60,000 nucleotides of DNA from Takakia lepidozioides. Taxonomy: Eukaryota > Streptophyta > Takakiopsida > Takakiales > Takakiaceae. Location of the stretch: assembly GCA_030704615.1 (NCBI GenBank), contig CM060733.1, positions 17,052,001-17,112,000 of the forward strand. Reading direction: 5' to 3'. Both the position numbers and the translations under genes were made by a program. The notes under the pieces were generated by a model, which saw nothing but the letters and a program-made list of their open reading frames with translations, ran no database searches and had not been told where the DNA came from. Of the stretch, positions 1 through 10,201 are shown piece after piece (positions within the stretch are counted from its first letter, which is position 1; each line of letters opens with the position of its first letter).

Positions 1-9
1 AAAACAAAA

Positions 10-240
10 ACAAAAAAAAACAACCGCTTCCAGATAGAGCCCTCCTCCCAACCGTAGGAACACAGTTTTGGTGTGTTCCACCCCCGAGCTCATGCCGGGA
101 TTGAACCCAGCGACTCCTCGTTGGGGCAGCAACACGCTGTCCAAGGAGCTACGTCCGTGAGAGCATTATAATAAGTATAACAATTTTATTTATACACATA
201 AATTAAACAATTATCGATTGTTTGTGTTCATTAATTTATG
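10..240 (-). repeat. Left arm of inverted repeat with tRNA-like core
   Basis: On the minus strand this arm reads from an AT-rich stretch into a tRNA-like block (GTAGCTCCTTGGACAGCG, an A-box-like string, then GGTTCAATCC, a B-box-like string) and ends in a T-rich tail at 1-30. It aligns in inverted orientation with 1866-2055. It carries about 60 extra bases (roughly 50-110) that the right arm lacks, and these include the B box. It may be a tRNA-derived SINE or one terminal arm of a long-TIR element. Conservation extends about 100 bases beyond the tRNA-like start, which argues against a simple SINE boundary. The 30-base tail at 1-30 recurs at 8152-8181. Confidence 0.5.
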
Positions 241-1865
241 GCAATCTTCTGAGTTTATTTTTCCTCACTAGCTCTGCTGGAACAGCTTGTCCACCTCTTT
301 TTATAAAGTTCAAGGGTGTCCACTCCCATTTTCTTTTTCTTTTAACAACAAAATGGTATATATAAGTCGCCTCAGATTGAGCCATATACTTGTGAGGCAG
401 TGTATGGGGCAGCGGGTCCCGCAACAAAGCATGGCAACGACTGCCCGTAGCACCCTGCCGTTGGTGTATCTGTAGGTGCGTCATTGATGATTCAGCATCA
501 AACATTCTTTTGCAACACGAGTGGGTAGGGGTGGTGTATACCTTCAGAAGAATAGTAAGCAGTTTCTCTTACAGAGTGTAAAGTGGGGTGCATATGGTTG
601 GCAGATAAGGATGCATGGGAGCTACCAAGAAGTTTCTCAACAATTAGGCTGTGAGACAGTTTCCAGAAGATCTTTATCGAAGCTTGAGCTTGACATTATG
701 TCCTTCATGCAGGAACATACCTGCTTTAATCTATTTGTCAATTGAATCTGTAACATCAATAATTATCAGAAAATGTTGTGGAAAGACATGCATGCAAAGG
801 ACAGTGAGAGATTGCCCGAGAGACTTTTAGAGCAAGAAAAGTATGCCTTGACATCAGATTGAAATAGAAACATGCTTAATTGAATGATACATATGTCTCC
901 AAAATGTGACAAATCCTTGCAGGCCAGGCATATTGGCCCCCACGGCTTAAGAGGGGCTTCAATCCACGAACTATGGAGAAACTGATAGTCACTGACATGA
1001 CATCTACAGCACGCCATAAGCCAATACTTTTCTGAAAAGGTCTGGAGCAGGATGAAGTTAATCATGTCCAACAAATGACGAAGGTTGTGTGCTTATGAAA
1101 CTCCACCTGTCATGCCATAGCTGCACTTTTGCAATTACCTTTGAACATTTCCTTGGTCGATATCTTCAGTTCCAAGATGCACACGACCTTTATCCCATGT
1201 TGCAACACACGCTTGTCTTATCGTGGGTGTTTCTGTGCTGGGGTGTTTTTTCGCAGCCCTCACAGGTCCTTCACTCTTTATGCACATCATCAATCCAAGG
1301 GATCTGGAGTCTGAAGTCGGAACTGCTCCTACTACAAGCGTGAAATTTGCCCTCACCCTCGCCTCCTATAAAATCTTTTGAAATACAGACCATTTGGCGC
1401 CTGATCTGTAGTGACTTCCAGCACTTGACTTTTAGAATCGGACCCCAGGTGCATCTTCTCGACGTCGGAACATAGTTCCAATGAAAATTGTGGATTATGA
1501 ACTGTAGTTTATCGAATGAAAGATAGGTGCAAGCATCCAAAACATGTGGAGGTTTTGTAATGCAGATTATAACAGTAGGTCCAACATTGAGGTGTGAGAT
1601 CTGTATCCCCATGTGGCTGTAGAGATAGAAGTCGAACTGTGTTGGGTGGCAATGACCGAGTCCACCAGTGAGTGTTCGCACAATGTTATCAGTATGACCT
1701 GACTGAAGAAGGGAAGAGAGTGGAAGAGGCCAAGTGGTCCATAGCAAGACCAAGCATGTGCGTTCTGTGGGCTTATAACCTCAACCCAAAGACTCACAAG
1801 CGGTTAGAGCGTTTCGTCTGTGTCATCTGTCTTGATGCCGTTAGCCTATTCGTGTGATTTAAAAG
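241..1865. other. Non-genic DNA between inverted arms, with copies of other window regions
   Basis: No convincing gene is seen. Positions 379-430 and 470-760 match 20240-20292 and 21056-21303 in direct orientation, so this is a shorter version of the sequence left of copy B, lacking 20293-21055. Positions about 1510-1850 match about 13260-13590 in inverted orientation, including the reverse complement of CATGGGGATACAGATCTCA. Open frames here appear in both copies only because the DNA is duplicated. Confidence 0.5.
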
Positions 1866-2055
1866 GCCGCATCACCAAAATTAAGGAACACAAAACATCA
1901 ATAATTGCTTATTTTATGTGTATAAATAAAATGATTGCACTAAGTATACTGTTCGTTCAGGACGTAGCTCCTTGGACAGCGTGCTGCTGCCCCAACAAGG
2001 AGGAGGGCAGGTGGAGGGAGGAGGGCTCTATCTGGAAGCGATCTTTTTTTTTTCG
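1866..2055 (+). repeat. Right arm of inverted repeat with tRNA-like core
   Basis: This is the partner of the arm at 10-240, in opposite orientation. It holds the same AT-rich lead (a TTTTATGTGTATAAATAAA-type string), the same A-box-like string GTAGCTCCTTGGACAGCG, and the same exit into TCTGGAAGCG followed by a T run at 2041-2050. The B-box portion found in the left arm is absent. The two arms enclose about 1.6 kb. Confidence 0.5.
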
Positions 2056-2065
2056 CACTCGCTCA

Positions 2066-2536
2066 GGATACTGGGAGACCTTTTTGCGTTTAGGGTTTGC
2101 ATTGCCCCAGCTCTTTCGACTTGGGAGACATAGTATGCAGGTAAGAGACCTATTGAACCCTAAATGACGAGTCTTCCAGAGGCAGAGGAGAAAACCTTCG
2201 ACAATGGAAGGCCAACGTACAACTCCCACTTTGACTTGAGAAGAATGATTCCCACAGACAAGCACTTCCAGTCACAACCCTGATAGACAGAGAGGTACAA
2301 ACCATTTGAATGCAGGCATGAAAGACAGCAGTGTGACACCCTAAGTCCTTGCCATACAACCAGATCCCCCCGTCTTCATCACTGCATGGGCCCGCATCCC
2401 TCGTCCAGCACACTTAAGTGGACTATGGAACCCAACAAGGCGATCCATACTAGGGAGAACAACAAAACAGGAAAATCCAGATGTCACTAGTTTCTAAGCG
2501 AACATCTTTGGCATGTACCTGCATATCTAAACGTGT
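2066..2536. other. Unassigned sequence beside the truncated retroelement end
   Basis: No domain, RNA or repeat is recognised. The minus-strand frames do not continue the integrase that stops near 2540, and no copy of the LTR-like sequence at 6950-7330 is found. The 3' part of the retroelement (rest of integrase and 3' LTR) therefore appears to be lost or replaced here. Confidence 0.4.
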
Positions 2537-3169
2537 TCAAGTTGTCATAGAGGCATTGCCGTTTCCGTTTCTCTTTACCAACAACCAGATCAGGTCCGAA
2601 GACGCCTTCCTGCCCACCACGCCCACAGAGAGAACCCACTTCATAGTATAATCAGTGGTTGTAATTATGTACCTGTTCTGTGTATTCTTGGCTGGTGGGT
2701 TAATTGGTCCAACAAAGTCTAGTCCCCATTTCTGAAATGGTTCAGTATGCATTGTAGGATGCAAAGCCATCTTCCCAGATCTCTGCAAAGGTCCTAGCCT
2801 CTGACATTCATCACAACTCTGACAATACTTGTGTACATCTTTGAACAAAGTAGGCCATCAGTAACCTGCAAGTAGTATCTTCATACTGGTAGTCTCTTTT
2901 CCAAAATGACCTCCAGCCACTCCTTTATGAACTTCTTCCAAAACTTTATTTACTTCATGGTGGTACAAGCATCGTTTAAGTACTCCATCAGGTCCTAGCT
3001 TATACATTCTACCTCCTACCATAGTATAAGGTAAAGCCTTGATATCGATTCTCTTCCTCTGCTCCTTACCATAACTAGGTGGGCACTGACCATGAGTAAG
3101 GTAGTATCTGATTGGCCACTGCCAATCTAACTGCACTTCCTTGCACCTCCATTGCAAATAAACTCGCAT
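2537..3169 (-). pseudogene. Retroelement integrase fragment
   Basis: The upstream part carries the zinc-binding histidines (EVHKGVAGGHFG) and the downstream part the cysteine pair ([12 protein letters not shown]), together the HHCC domain. The first catalytic aspartates follow (WGLDFVGP and TTTDYTMKW). The two parts are in the same frame, separated by one TGA at 2855-2857 where the family has tryptophan (AGY-stop-WPTLF), so a TGG to TGA change is likely. The frame is lost after about 2560 and the glutamate of the DDE triad is absent. The product would not be functional. Confidence 0.85.
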
Positions 3170-4348
3170 CAGGTAATTGGTCGTCTACTCCTGTGGCGGC
3201 CTCTCCTGTTGTTAGGCGTGACAAATGATCTGCCACAAGATGCAAACGGCCAGGCTTGTAAACAACTTCGAACTCAAACTCGTGCAAGATTATTAACCAC
3301 CTCGCTATCCTTCCACTTATCAAAGGTTTGTTCACCAGATATATCAGAGCCTGGTGATCCACATAAAACATAAACTTTCTTTCCAATAGGTAATGCCTGA
3401 ATTTCTTGACTGCATAAATCATTGCCAGTGCTTCTCTTTCAGTTGTGTTATAGTTCCTTTCAGCACTGTTCATCAACCTGCTAGCATAGTACACAGATGA
3501 ATCTATATTTCCTGTAACATTCTGGGCTAACACTGCTCCCAATGCTTCTTCTGAGGCATCACAGTGAACATGAAATACTACATGCCAGTGAGGGTTAATC
3601 AGCACAGGTGTAGTTGTTACTGACAATGTAAGTTCCTCAAAAGCCTGTTGACATTCAGCTGTCCATGCAAACACTGCATCTTTCTTCAAAAGCTTGCTCA
3701 ATGGTGCTGCTATCTGTGCATACCTTTTGACAAATCTTCTGTAATAACTGGTTTGCCCAAGGAATCTCCTTAGACTCTTAACATTTACTGGTGGTGGAGA
3801 GGCTTTAATGGCCTCTGTTTTCCTGGGATCCACAAGAAGTCCCCTCTTACACACAATGTGTCCTAGAAGCACCCCTGAGTTCACACAGAAAGTACACTTC
3901 TCTGGATTCAGGCCCAGACCTCGCATCCTGCATCTGGCCAGACATAACTCTAATTTATGCAAGTGCTCATTCTTAGAGCTGTACACACTGAAATCATCCA
4001 AGAACACCTGCATGAAATCATCCAGATACTCATGAAAAGATTCACTTATCACCTCTGAAAGGTTGTTGGTGCATTACAAAGTCCAAAGGGCATGATTTTG
4101 TATGCATAAGCACCCCAGTCTGTGATGAAAGCTGTCTTTCCCTGGTCTTCTTCTGCCACTTGCACTTGATTATAACCACTGAAGCCATCCATGAATGAGT
4201 ACATCTCATGGCGTGCCACAGTGTCCAATACTGCTTCTGTGAATGGTAAAGAGAAATGATCTTTCTTCGTACAAGCATTCAGCTTCTTGTAGTTCACACA
4301 AACTCTTAATTTCCCATTCTTTTTAGGAACTATCACAATGGGTGACAA
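3075..4348 (-). pseudogene. Retroelement reverse transcriptase and RNase H
   Basis: RT motifs are seen in order: SPIVIVPKKNGKLRVCVNY, the motif FMDGFSGYNQ, PFGLCNAPTTFQR, then the catalytic box FLDDFSVYS. RNase H follows with CDASEEALGAVLAQN, TEREALAMIYAVKKF, YVDHQALIYL and ADHLSRL, the expected acidic residues. A frameshift around 4049-4055 splits RT just before the FLDD box, and a second near 3110-3150 breaks the link to integrase. A stop lies immediately upstream of EYTTWLSP, so the RT N-terminus and the protease are missing. Confidence 0.88.
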
Positions 4349-4362
4349 CCAAGTCGTATATT

Positions 4363-5622
4363 CTATCGGGTATCACTATTTCTTCTTGGCTGGGGCTGCA
4401 CTTGATGCACCCTTACTTGCCTAGGTTCTCTAGCTGCTGTCCTTCTGTTGTAGTAACAATTCTCAGTAGAATGGTTATCCATTTTACAGATAGTACAGTG
4501 TTTCTCCTTCATGTGGCATTCAGTGGTGGTATGGCCTTCATTCTGACACTTTGCACTCCAAACACCCTTCCTCCAATATGTTGCAGCCTCTGTGGCATAC
4601 TTCTTCAAGATTTCTTCTAATCTTTTCTCATAGTTATCCCTCTTCAACTTCTCATTTCTCTTACTTTTCCTTTTCAGTTCTTGCTCTTCTTCTTCATCTG
4701 ACTCTTCCTCAGAGTCCTCATCATCCCTTTTCTCTCTCATGAGCATTCCCAATTGCTCAATTCTGTTTGCTGTTTCAAATGCCTCATCCACCGTATTATG
4801 GGGTAACATATCCACTTTCTTTTGCAACTCTGGTCTTAGTCCATTCACAAACCACGTCTTCTGTAAACCTGGTGCTGGTACAGCAGCCAGCTTTTTCATC
4901 ATCAATTCCATCTTTTCCATATACTCCTCAACAGTTTCATGCTTCTTTTGCTTTAACTGCTATAAACTTCCATATACTTCATCCTCAGTTTTACTTGTCC
5001 TGAACCTATTTCGGAATGTTGTATTTAAGCCATTCCAGGTTAGGAAATGATTATCAGGGAATCTTGCATACCATTCACTTGTCTTCTTGATAAGGGAACA
5101 AGGAAACAGTCTCATCTTGGCATCATCGCCATTCTCATTGTTCACTATACACATGTGCTCAAATTGGCTAATGTGTAATTCGGGATCCTTTTTTCCTGAA
5201 TATATTGGAAAATGTGGTTTTGCCCGTGTTGGTTGTAACGTCATCTGTGGCCCTACCTTCTGCCCACTGACAGGTGCCGGCACCCTTGCTGGTGCTGATT
5301 CTTGAGGACCTGTTGTAGTTGTGGTGGATCTTCCACCAAGTGGTGGCCCTTGAGCACTCCCTGCTACTGGCCCCACGATATTCACAGTATTCCCAACTCC
5401 AGTTGCACTATTTCTCACATTCCCTGTCCCTCCAGAGCCAGATCCAGGCAGCCCGCCTGATCCCCCTGAGCCGACACCTTCGTTGGCCTGTGATCCAAGT
5501 GCTCCACTTGATCCAGGTCCAACGGGTTGGGATGTCCTGGTTGTAGTCTCAACCTCAGTTGTTGGGTCTACTTCTTCATACTCTTCCTCTTCCAATTTCT
5601 TCTCTCTGTTTTCATCCTCCAA
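4363..5622 (-). pseudogene. Retroelement Gag (capsid and CCHC zinc knuckle)
   Basis: Two adjoining minus-strand frames make up Gag. The first (4960-5622) has an acidic, Gly/Ser/Thr-rich N-terminus and then a retrotrans_gag-type capsid stretch (SEWYARFPDNHFLTW). The second (4363-4920) continues with a helical region, an acidic and lysine-rich linker (SEEESDEEEEQELKRKSKR), and one zinc knuckle CTICKMDNHSTENC with C-x2-C-x4-H-x4-C spacing. A frame break near 4925-4960 separates them. The second frame stops at 4363, directly against the RT remnant, leaving no room for a protease. Confidence 0.8.
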
Positions 5623-6788
5623 GTTCTGCCCTTGGTTTCTTCTTCACTCATGTAACTCAACTGCAATGGTGTTGGAGAGTCTGAACTCTCCGTTGGCTCG
5701 GCCACATCCTCTCCTCCTTCTTCACCTTCCACTTCAACTGGAGTTCCTGCTTTTGGTGTTCCATGCCAACTCTTATCAAAGATTTCTGTCAAATCTTTTA
5801 TTCAGGGATGTACCTCAGATCTTTCACCTCGTGATTGATCTTCTTCCCGTACCAATTCCCTTAATCTTTCTTGCAAAGAAAAAGAAGGAGTGGCATCCAA
5901 CTCTAGTTCTTCCGGTATGGGTGATGTACTCTCTGATCTTAATGGTGTGAGAGGTCCAGATGATTCCCCTATGTCTATTCCTCTCTCCCAAAGATATGGA
6001 TAATTAGTTTTCAGATAGTTTTCTCTTTTTGCTGAATATCTCTGGAGTCTAGCTTCTCTTTCATCACTCATGTCCCATGTCTTTCATTTCTTTTAATGTG
6101 GCAATAACCAAAACTCTATTCTGTAATATCTCTCGTATATGCCTGGGTTTCTCTCAAGCTTCAATGTTCCTCTGGATATACTAGAAGTCTCCGTTACCAT
6201 ATACCCATATGGTAAACAAGTCTGAAAAGCTGTTCTTGGTGTGAGTTTGATCCACAAGATATCCTTTGGAATCCAGTTATTTACCAGTACAAGTTCCTCG
6301 TGCATATGAGTATAAACATTCACCTTTCTTTCCTCCCAGCCTTCAAACTCTACTCGTTTAATGGATAGCAATGCTATCACATAAACCAGTGTTGGTAACC
6401 AACGTGCTCTTCATCTACAGGCCACCTGATAAATCTTTATCACTCCTTTCTCCAGACCCCATTCAGGGTCAGCATCATGCACTCTTTTAAGAATGTTTTC
6501 TTTACAACCATCTGGCAATTCCAAGAACCTCTGAAAGAATCGTTTGGACAATCTTTCCTTCTCAGTTTCACAGGGAATTTGATTCACATCAAATTCTTTA
6601 ATTCTCCATCCACCATGATCCCACCAGATGCCTGTCACATCTGGTTGTTCATGACCCAGTTCCCCAGTATGGTCGCCAAATGTCGAGCGGCTTTTACTCA
6701 CCCATCCCTTCGCTATCCGAGGTGGGAACTCCAAGATAGAAGAGTTGGAAATCTCTAAGCACTCAGCCCGCTCAAAACAATCAGTCAT
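5568..6788 (-). pseudogene. Retroelement leader ORFs upstream of Gag
   Basis: Four short minus-strand frames (6411-6788, 6093-6380, 5802-6071, 5568-5792) fill the space between the putative 5' LTR and Gag. Their composition is protein-like. The first contains GIWWDHGGWRIKEFDVNQ and ends QVACR. The third starts MSDEREARLQRYSAKR and is charged. I recognise no domain. Neighbouring frames overlap or abut, so they may be pieces of one frameshifted N-terminal extension of Gag or a separate accessory ORF. They are assigned to the element by position and strand. Confidence 0.5.
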
Positions 6789-6949
6789 GACCTACAGCTA
6801 GTGTATCATGGGGGTGTTTCCTATTTGTACTCCTTCCCACATTCATGTTAGCGAGTTACCTTACTGTCTGCAATTAAGTATCAGATTGCTTCAGAAATCT
6901 ATCAGGTTCCATCCATTCATTCCACAGCTTCACTCAGGTCTCTTCGATT

Positions 6950-7330
6950 CTTGATGGGAGGCGCTTGTGTGTAACGGTGGTCGGTGTAACCTTGGTAGTG
7001 TAACCCTCCAATCGGTGTAACCCTCTGTACTCCTGGAGGCGCTTGTGTGTAACGCTGGTCGGTGCAACCCTGGTAGTGTAACCCTCCAATCGGTGTAACC
7101 CTCTGTACTCCTGGTTTTTCATGTAACTCTCGTTAGTCCATTTTATACTTAACCAAATTTGGACCTAGTCAAATTTCGAGACCAAGTGTGAGTTACATCA
7201 AGAGGAGTTACACTCCATTCTGTGTAACCCCGAGTGGAATTACACACCTCGTCATGTAACCCAGTGTAATCCCAACTTGAGTTTACACTCCTTCAGTTCC
7301 ATGTCACTCTCAAGAGAGGGTGGGGAAGAT
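6950..7330 (-). repeat. Putative 5' LTR part with a two-copy 78-bp tandem repeat
   Basis: A unit of about 78 bp occurs twice in tandem (about 6957-7034 and 7035-7112). It begins GGAGGCGCTTGTGTGTAAC and contains GTGTAACCCTCCAATCGGTG in both copies. Beyond it, the motif GTGTAA/GTTACA recurs on either strand to about 7290. The block lies upstream of Gag on the element's strand, as a 5' LTR or leader would. Exact LTR ends, a primer binding site and a partner LTR were not found. Confidence 0.5.
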
Positions 7331-8151
7331 TTGACATGCCGGAAACCGGCCTACCATCGTGTCAGAGGTTGCACATGTGCATTAAGTTAGGCGACATGTC
7401 TCTAGTCTCCATCTTCCCCACCGGGTGCACTTTCTTTTGGATGAAACTTTGGGCTACATATTTTAATCATTGAACATATCATATTTTAATCTGCGTGTCC
7501 TCGAAGGGAATACACATCTGAAACCGGGTCAACCCTGTTAACCCCCAAGAAAAAATAAAAAAAATAAAAAAATAATGGGGTTAATTTTTCCCCCTCTCCT
7601 CAAGGGCCTGATTTGTAAGAAAATAAATGCATGGAATTCATGCAAGCCCTGCCGTATAGTAATTATGAATAGGTAGTAAAAATCCATAATTAGTCTAAAT
7701 ATCAAGGTAACAGGATTTGAGCCCTGAATCACCCAGGTGGCACGCACGGTAATATCCAATGGACTTTCATTTATGGCATGCACAAGAAGTTGAACGGATG
7801 TCATTCATTAAAAGACAAAATATTCTCTTGACAACTATCTCGATCGAATTGGAAGTCTAATCGAAGTATCGGTGCTAAAGCAGCTGAAACCCATTGCGTA
7901 GTTCTGCCTTAGGAAGGCAGGGCCAACAAAAAAAAAAAAACAAAAAAACAAACACGAATACAATGTTCCGCAATGTCTCCAATGGAGTGATATCATCCGA
8001 TGACCTTTTATGTCATCCATTCCTTTATTCATCCAGTGTATATAGGGCAGCCGCCTCTGTGCTTGCTTCTCTCTTTGTCGCTCGTTGCAGCCGTTCAGTT
8101 CGATGGAGCGGAGCAACAAATGGTCTCTCAGAATCCTGAATGAGGCACCAA
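7331..8151. other. Non-genic DNA with homopolymer tracts and a tRNA-like B-box string
   Basis: No gene is seen. A-rich tracts with C or T interruptions occur at 7545-7575 and 7928-7955. Positions 7585-7620 read on the minus strand as AGGGGGAAAAATTAACCCC and match 19890-19910. About 7700-7765 contains, on the minus strand, a B-box-like string (GGGCTCAAATCCTG) after CACCTGGGTGATTCA, resembling 28955-28995. These look like remnants of small tRNA-derived repeats. Confidence 0.4.
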
Positions 8152-8639
8152 AAACAAAAACAAAAAAAAACAACCGCTTCTGTTGGTCTGAGTTTTTGGG
8201 GGAGATGGTGCTCCAAATTGATGCTAGAGGTGTCCTCTTTCTACCCTTGGGCGATCATGCCCTAAGTGGTATCTCAAAGCCAAGGTTTTGAGGATAGCTG
8301 CAAATGATTACATTCTCTCTTTGGCCACAAACCTAGAGCCTGTAAACCCTTTCTCTGCCTGTCTCTGCTTCTCCAAGACCAACTTCTCAGGTGCTTGGAT
8401 GATGGATGAAGGAGATGGCTTGTAATTTTTCTGGTTCCATAACGAATCACTACAACTCATTAGGCTTTTGCAGGACCAAATTGTGGCTCCATGTGAAGAG
8501 CATCCATTAGGTAAGGCAGCTTCACCTTTCAGCTATGGCGTGTTCTCAGCTCTGGTGGGTTTCCTCTAGGGTTAGCACATTTCTGTCGGACACATTCTAT
8601 TCATTTTGATAGCACCCATCTTTCTCTCTTACAATTTTC

Positions 8640-8945
8640 CTGCATAGGTTACAAGCCCTTCCTCCCAAGGGGCTTGTGGCCAGGTCCCTTGCAACATCTA
8701 TTAGACTCAAAAATGCAGGTTTTTTGAACGCCATGGACTCTCTATTGCTTCACTATTGCCAGTGAACCCAGAAGAGGTGGACATCACATCCAAGCATGAC
8801 CGCAACCAACTCATTAGAAAGGAGCTCATGGAGCTACATGTCAGGAGAACTTGGAAGTTACCCAACCTCACGACAAAGCTCCATTTCTATCGAGAAACAT
8901 TCTTGGTTCTCCGAGATGATAGAATCTTGCGGCCCAATTACCTTT
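8640..8945 (+). other. Replacement segment of unknown origin inside copy A
   Basis: This segment stands where copy B has COX16 exon 1 and flanking DNA (about 22000-22475). It contains an open frame (8756-9001) with protein-like composition, including NPEEVDITSKHDRNQLIRKE and FYRETFLVLRDD. I do not recognise the protein. The frame runs out into the shared sequence GGTGGCTGATGCTCATATT at the right junction, so it is probably a captured gene fragment. Confidence 0.4.
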
Positions 8946-9191
8946 TCTGGTGGCTGATGCTCATATTCAGTACTATAACCTCACAGAAGGTCAAGTACTG
9001 ATATAATGACATGAATTATCTGGAAGCTCAGGGGGCAGGCACATGAATGGGTAAATCTTCACAAAGGGGAATTTGGTTTCGCCAAAGCATTCTAGCACAT
9101 TCAATTGTTTGCAGCAATCATGAGTTATTTGTGTATTTTAGTTAGGAATCGAGAGAGGCATAACGAATGAGATGATTGTTGATGAGGTGCA

Positions 9192-9650
9192 GGAAGGATG
9201 TACTGTTGGCCCGGGACGAGCGGGAGTGGGGGAGTGGGCCAGCATCGTTGCAAAGCAGGCACTTGAACGCAAGGGGCCCATTTCGGGTGTGATGACAAAG
9301 AAAAGAAAACCTCTTGACTTGGAGGAGTTGAAGGTGAGTCCGTGTCTGTCTTGTATGCAACGGCTGTATGTCATGTTACTTGGAAACTCAGCAATGAGGT
9401 TCTTTTTTCATAGTGTGCCCAGTTTGAGAAATTTTCACAACTCCCACTGTCAGGAGCTCATGGTAATTTGCATGGGGGTGCCAGTAGCGTATCCCTTTTA
9501 TGCACATTAAGCAGTACAGTTCAATGGTCTGTCAGTTTCCAACAGTTATGACTCAATTTGAAATGCTCCTCACAGAAGGTGCAGATTGACGACTTTGAGT
9601 ACAAGTCTATCCCCAAGCCTAAGGAACTGGAGGAATGGTTGTGGGCCCTT
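9192..9650 (+). pseudogene. COX16 pseudogene (copy A)
   Basis: This copy keeps counterparts of COX16 exons 2 and 3 only. The exon 2 counterpart (about 9193-9335) has an 8-base duplication (GGGAGTGG) beside the EREW codons that shifts the frame. The exon 3 counterpart (about 9578-9640) has TGG where the intact gene has its TGA stop, so the frame runs on. Exon 1 is missing, replaced by unrelated sequence at 8640-8945. The intact copy is at 22345-23119. Confidence 0.85.
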
Positions 9651-10201
9651 GAGATACAACGGAAGCACAGGATTTTCAGAAATGTCGGGAGGTAAACGTT
9701 TTTGAGGCTGCAAGTTTAATATATTTTGATACTTTCCCTAGATGGTTCGAGTACATCATAATGTTGCAGTGGGGGGCTACAGTCCTGCTCTTGCATCTTC
9801 TCCCTGCCCAACATGTGAAGCAGTTGGTGGTCTTTGGATACAAGGTCAAGCAGCTGGCCAGGGAGAAGGCGATTGAATAGAAGAAGTGGCCCCCGGTTTC
9901 GACTTCAGCTTTTCGTACGCACCATAAACTCCACTCTAGGAGACTTTCAAATCCACAACAGCAAACTTGGGTGTTAGGGTTTTACCAGTAGAGAAAAAGA
10001 TGAAGGGCAGCTAAACAGAAGGTAGCAATAGCAACATCAGGAGCATGCTTTTGTCGGATCTACATCCACAATGTAGTGATTTATTTTCTTGTAGTGTACA
10101 TTTTTTTAGTGTCACCCACCCATTCAAACCTGGGCATAGAAAAGAGAACACTAAAATGTTGTGCTAGCATTTGCTGCTTCACTATTGCAATGTATCTCAT
10201 T

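Larger units (their letters stand above)
2537..7130 (-). mobile_element. Degenerate Ty3/gypsy-type LTR retrotransposon
   Basis: Read on the minus strand, the order is leader ORFs, Gag with CCHC zinc knuckle, reverse transcriptase, RNase H, integrase. This order, with integrase last, defines the Ty3/gypsy type. The element is dead. No aspartic protease motif lies between Gag and RT. Frameshifts separate RT motifs (about 4050) and RNase H from integrase (about 3110-3150). A TGA interrupts integrase at 2855-2857. Integrase ends before its catalytic glutamate. A repeat-rich block at 6950-7330 is the likely 5' LTR; no 3' LTR is seen. The RT motif FLDDFSVYS is most like plant Athila/Tat-type elements, but I cannot place the lineage firmly. 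Confidence 0.85.

Noticed and set aside
1271-1753. 160-codon minus-strand frame conserved at 13327-13578
   Set aside because: The similarity is at DNA level in an inverted repeat. The frame has no domain and changes freely at its edges.
8085-8291. Short frames around the A/C-rich tail near 8152
   Set aside because: They read through the homopolymer tail and the duplication boundary and have no protein features.
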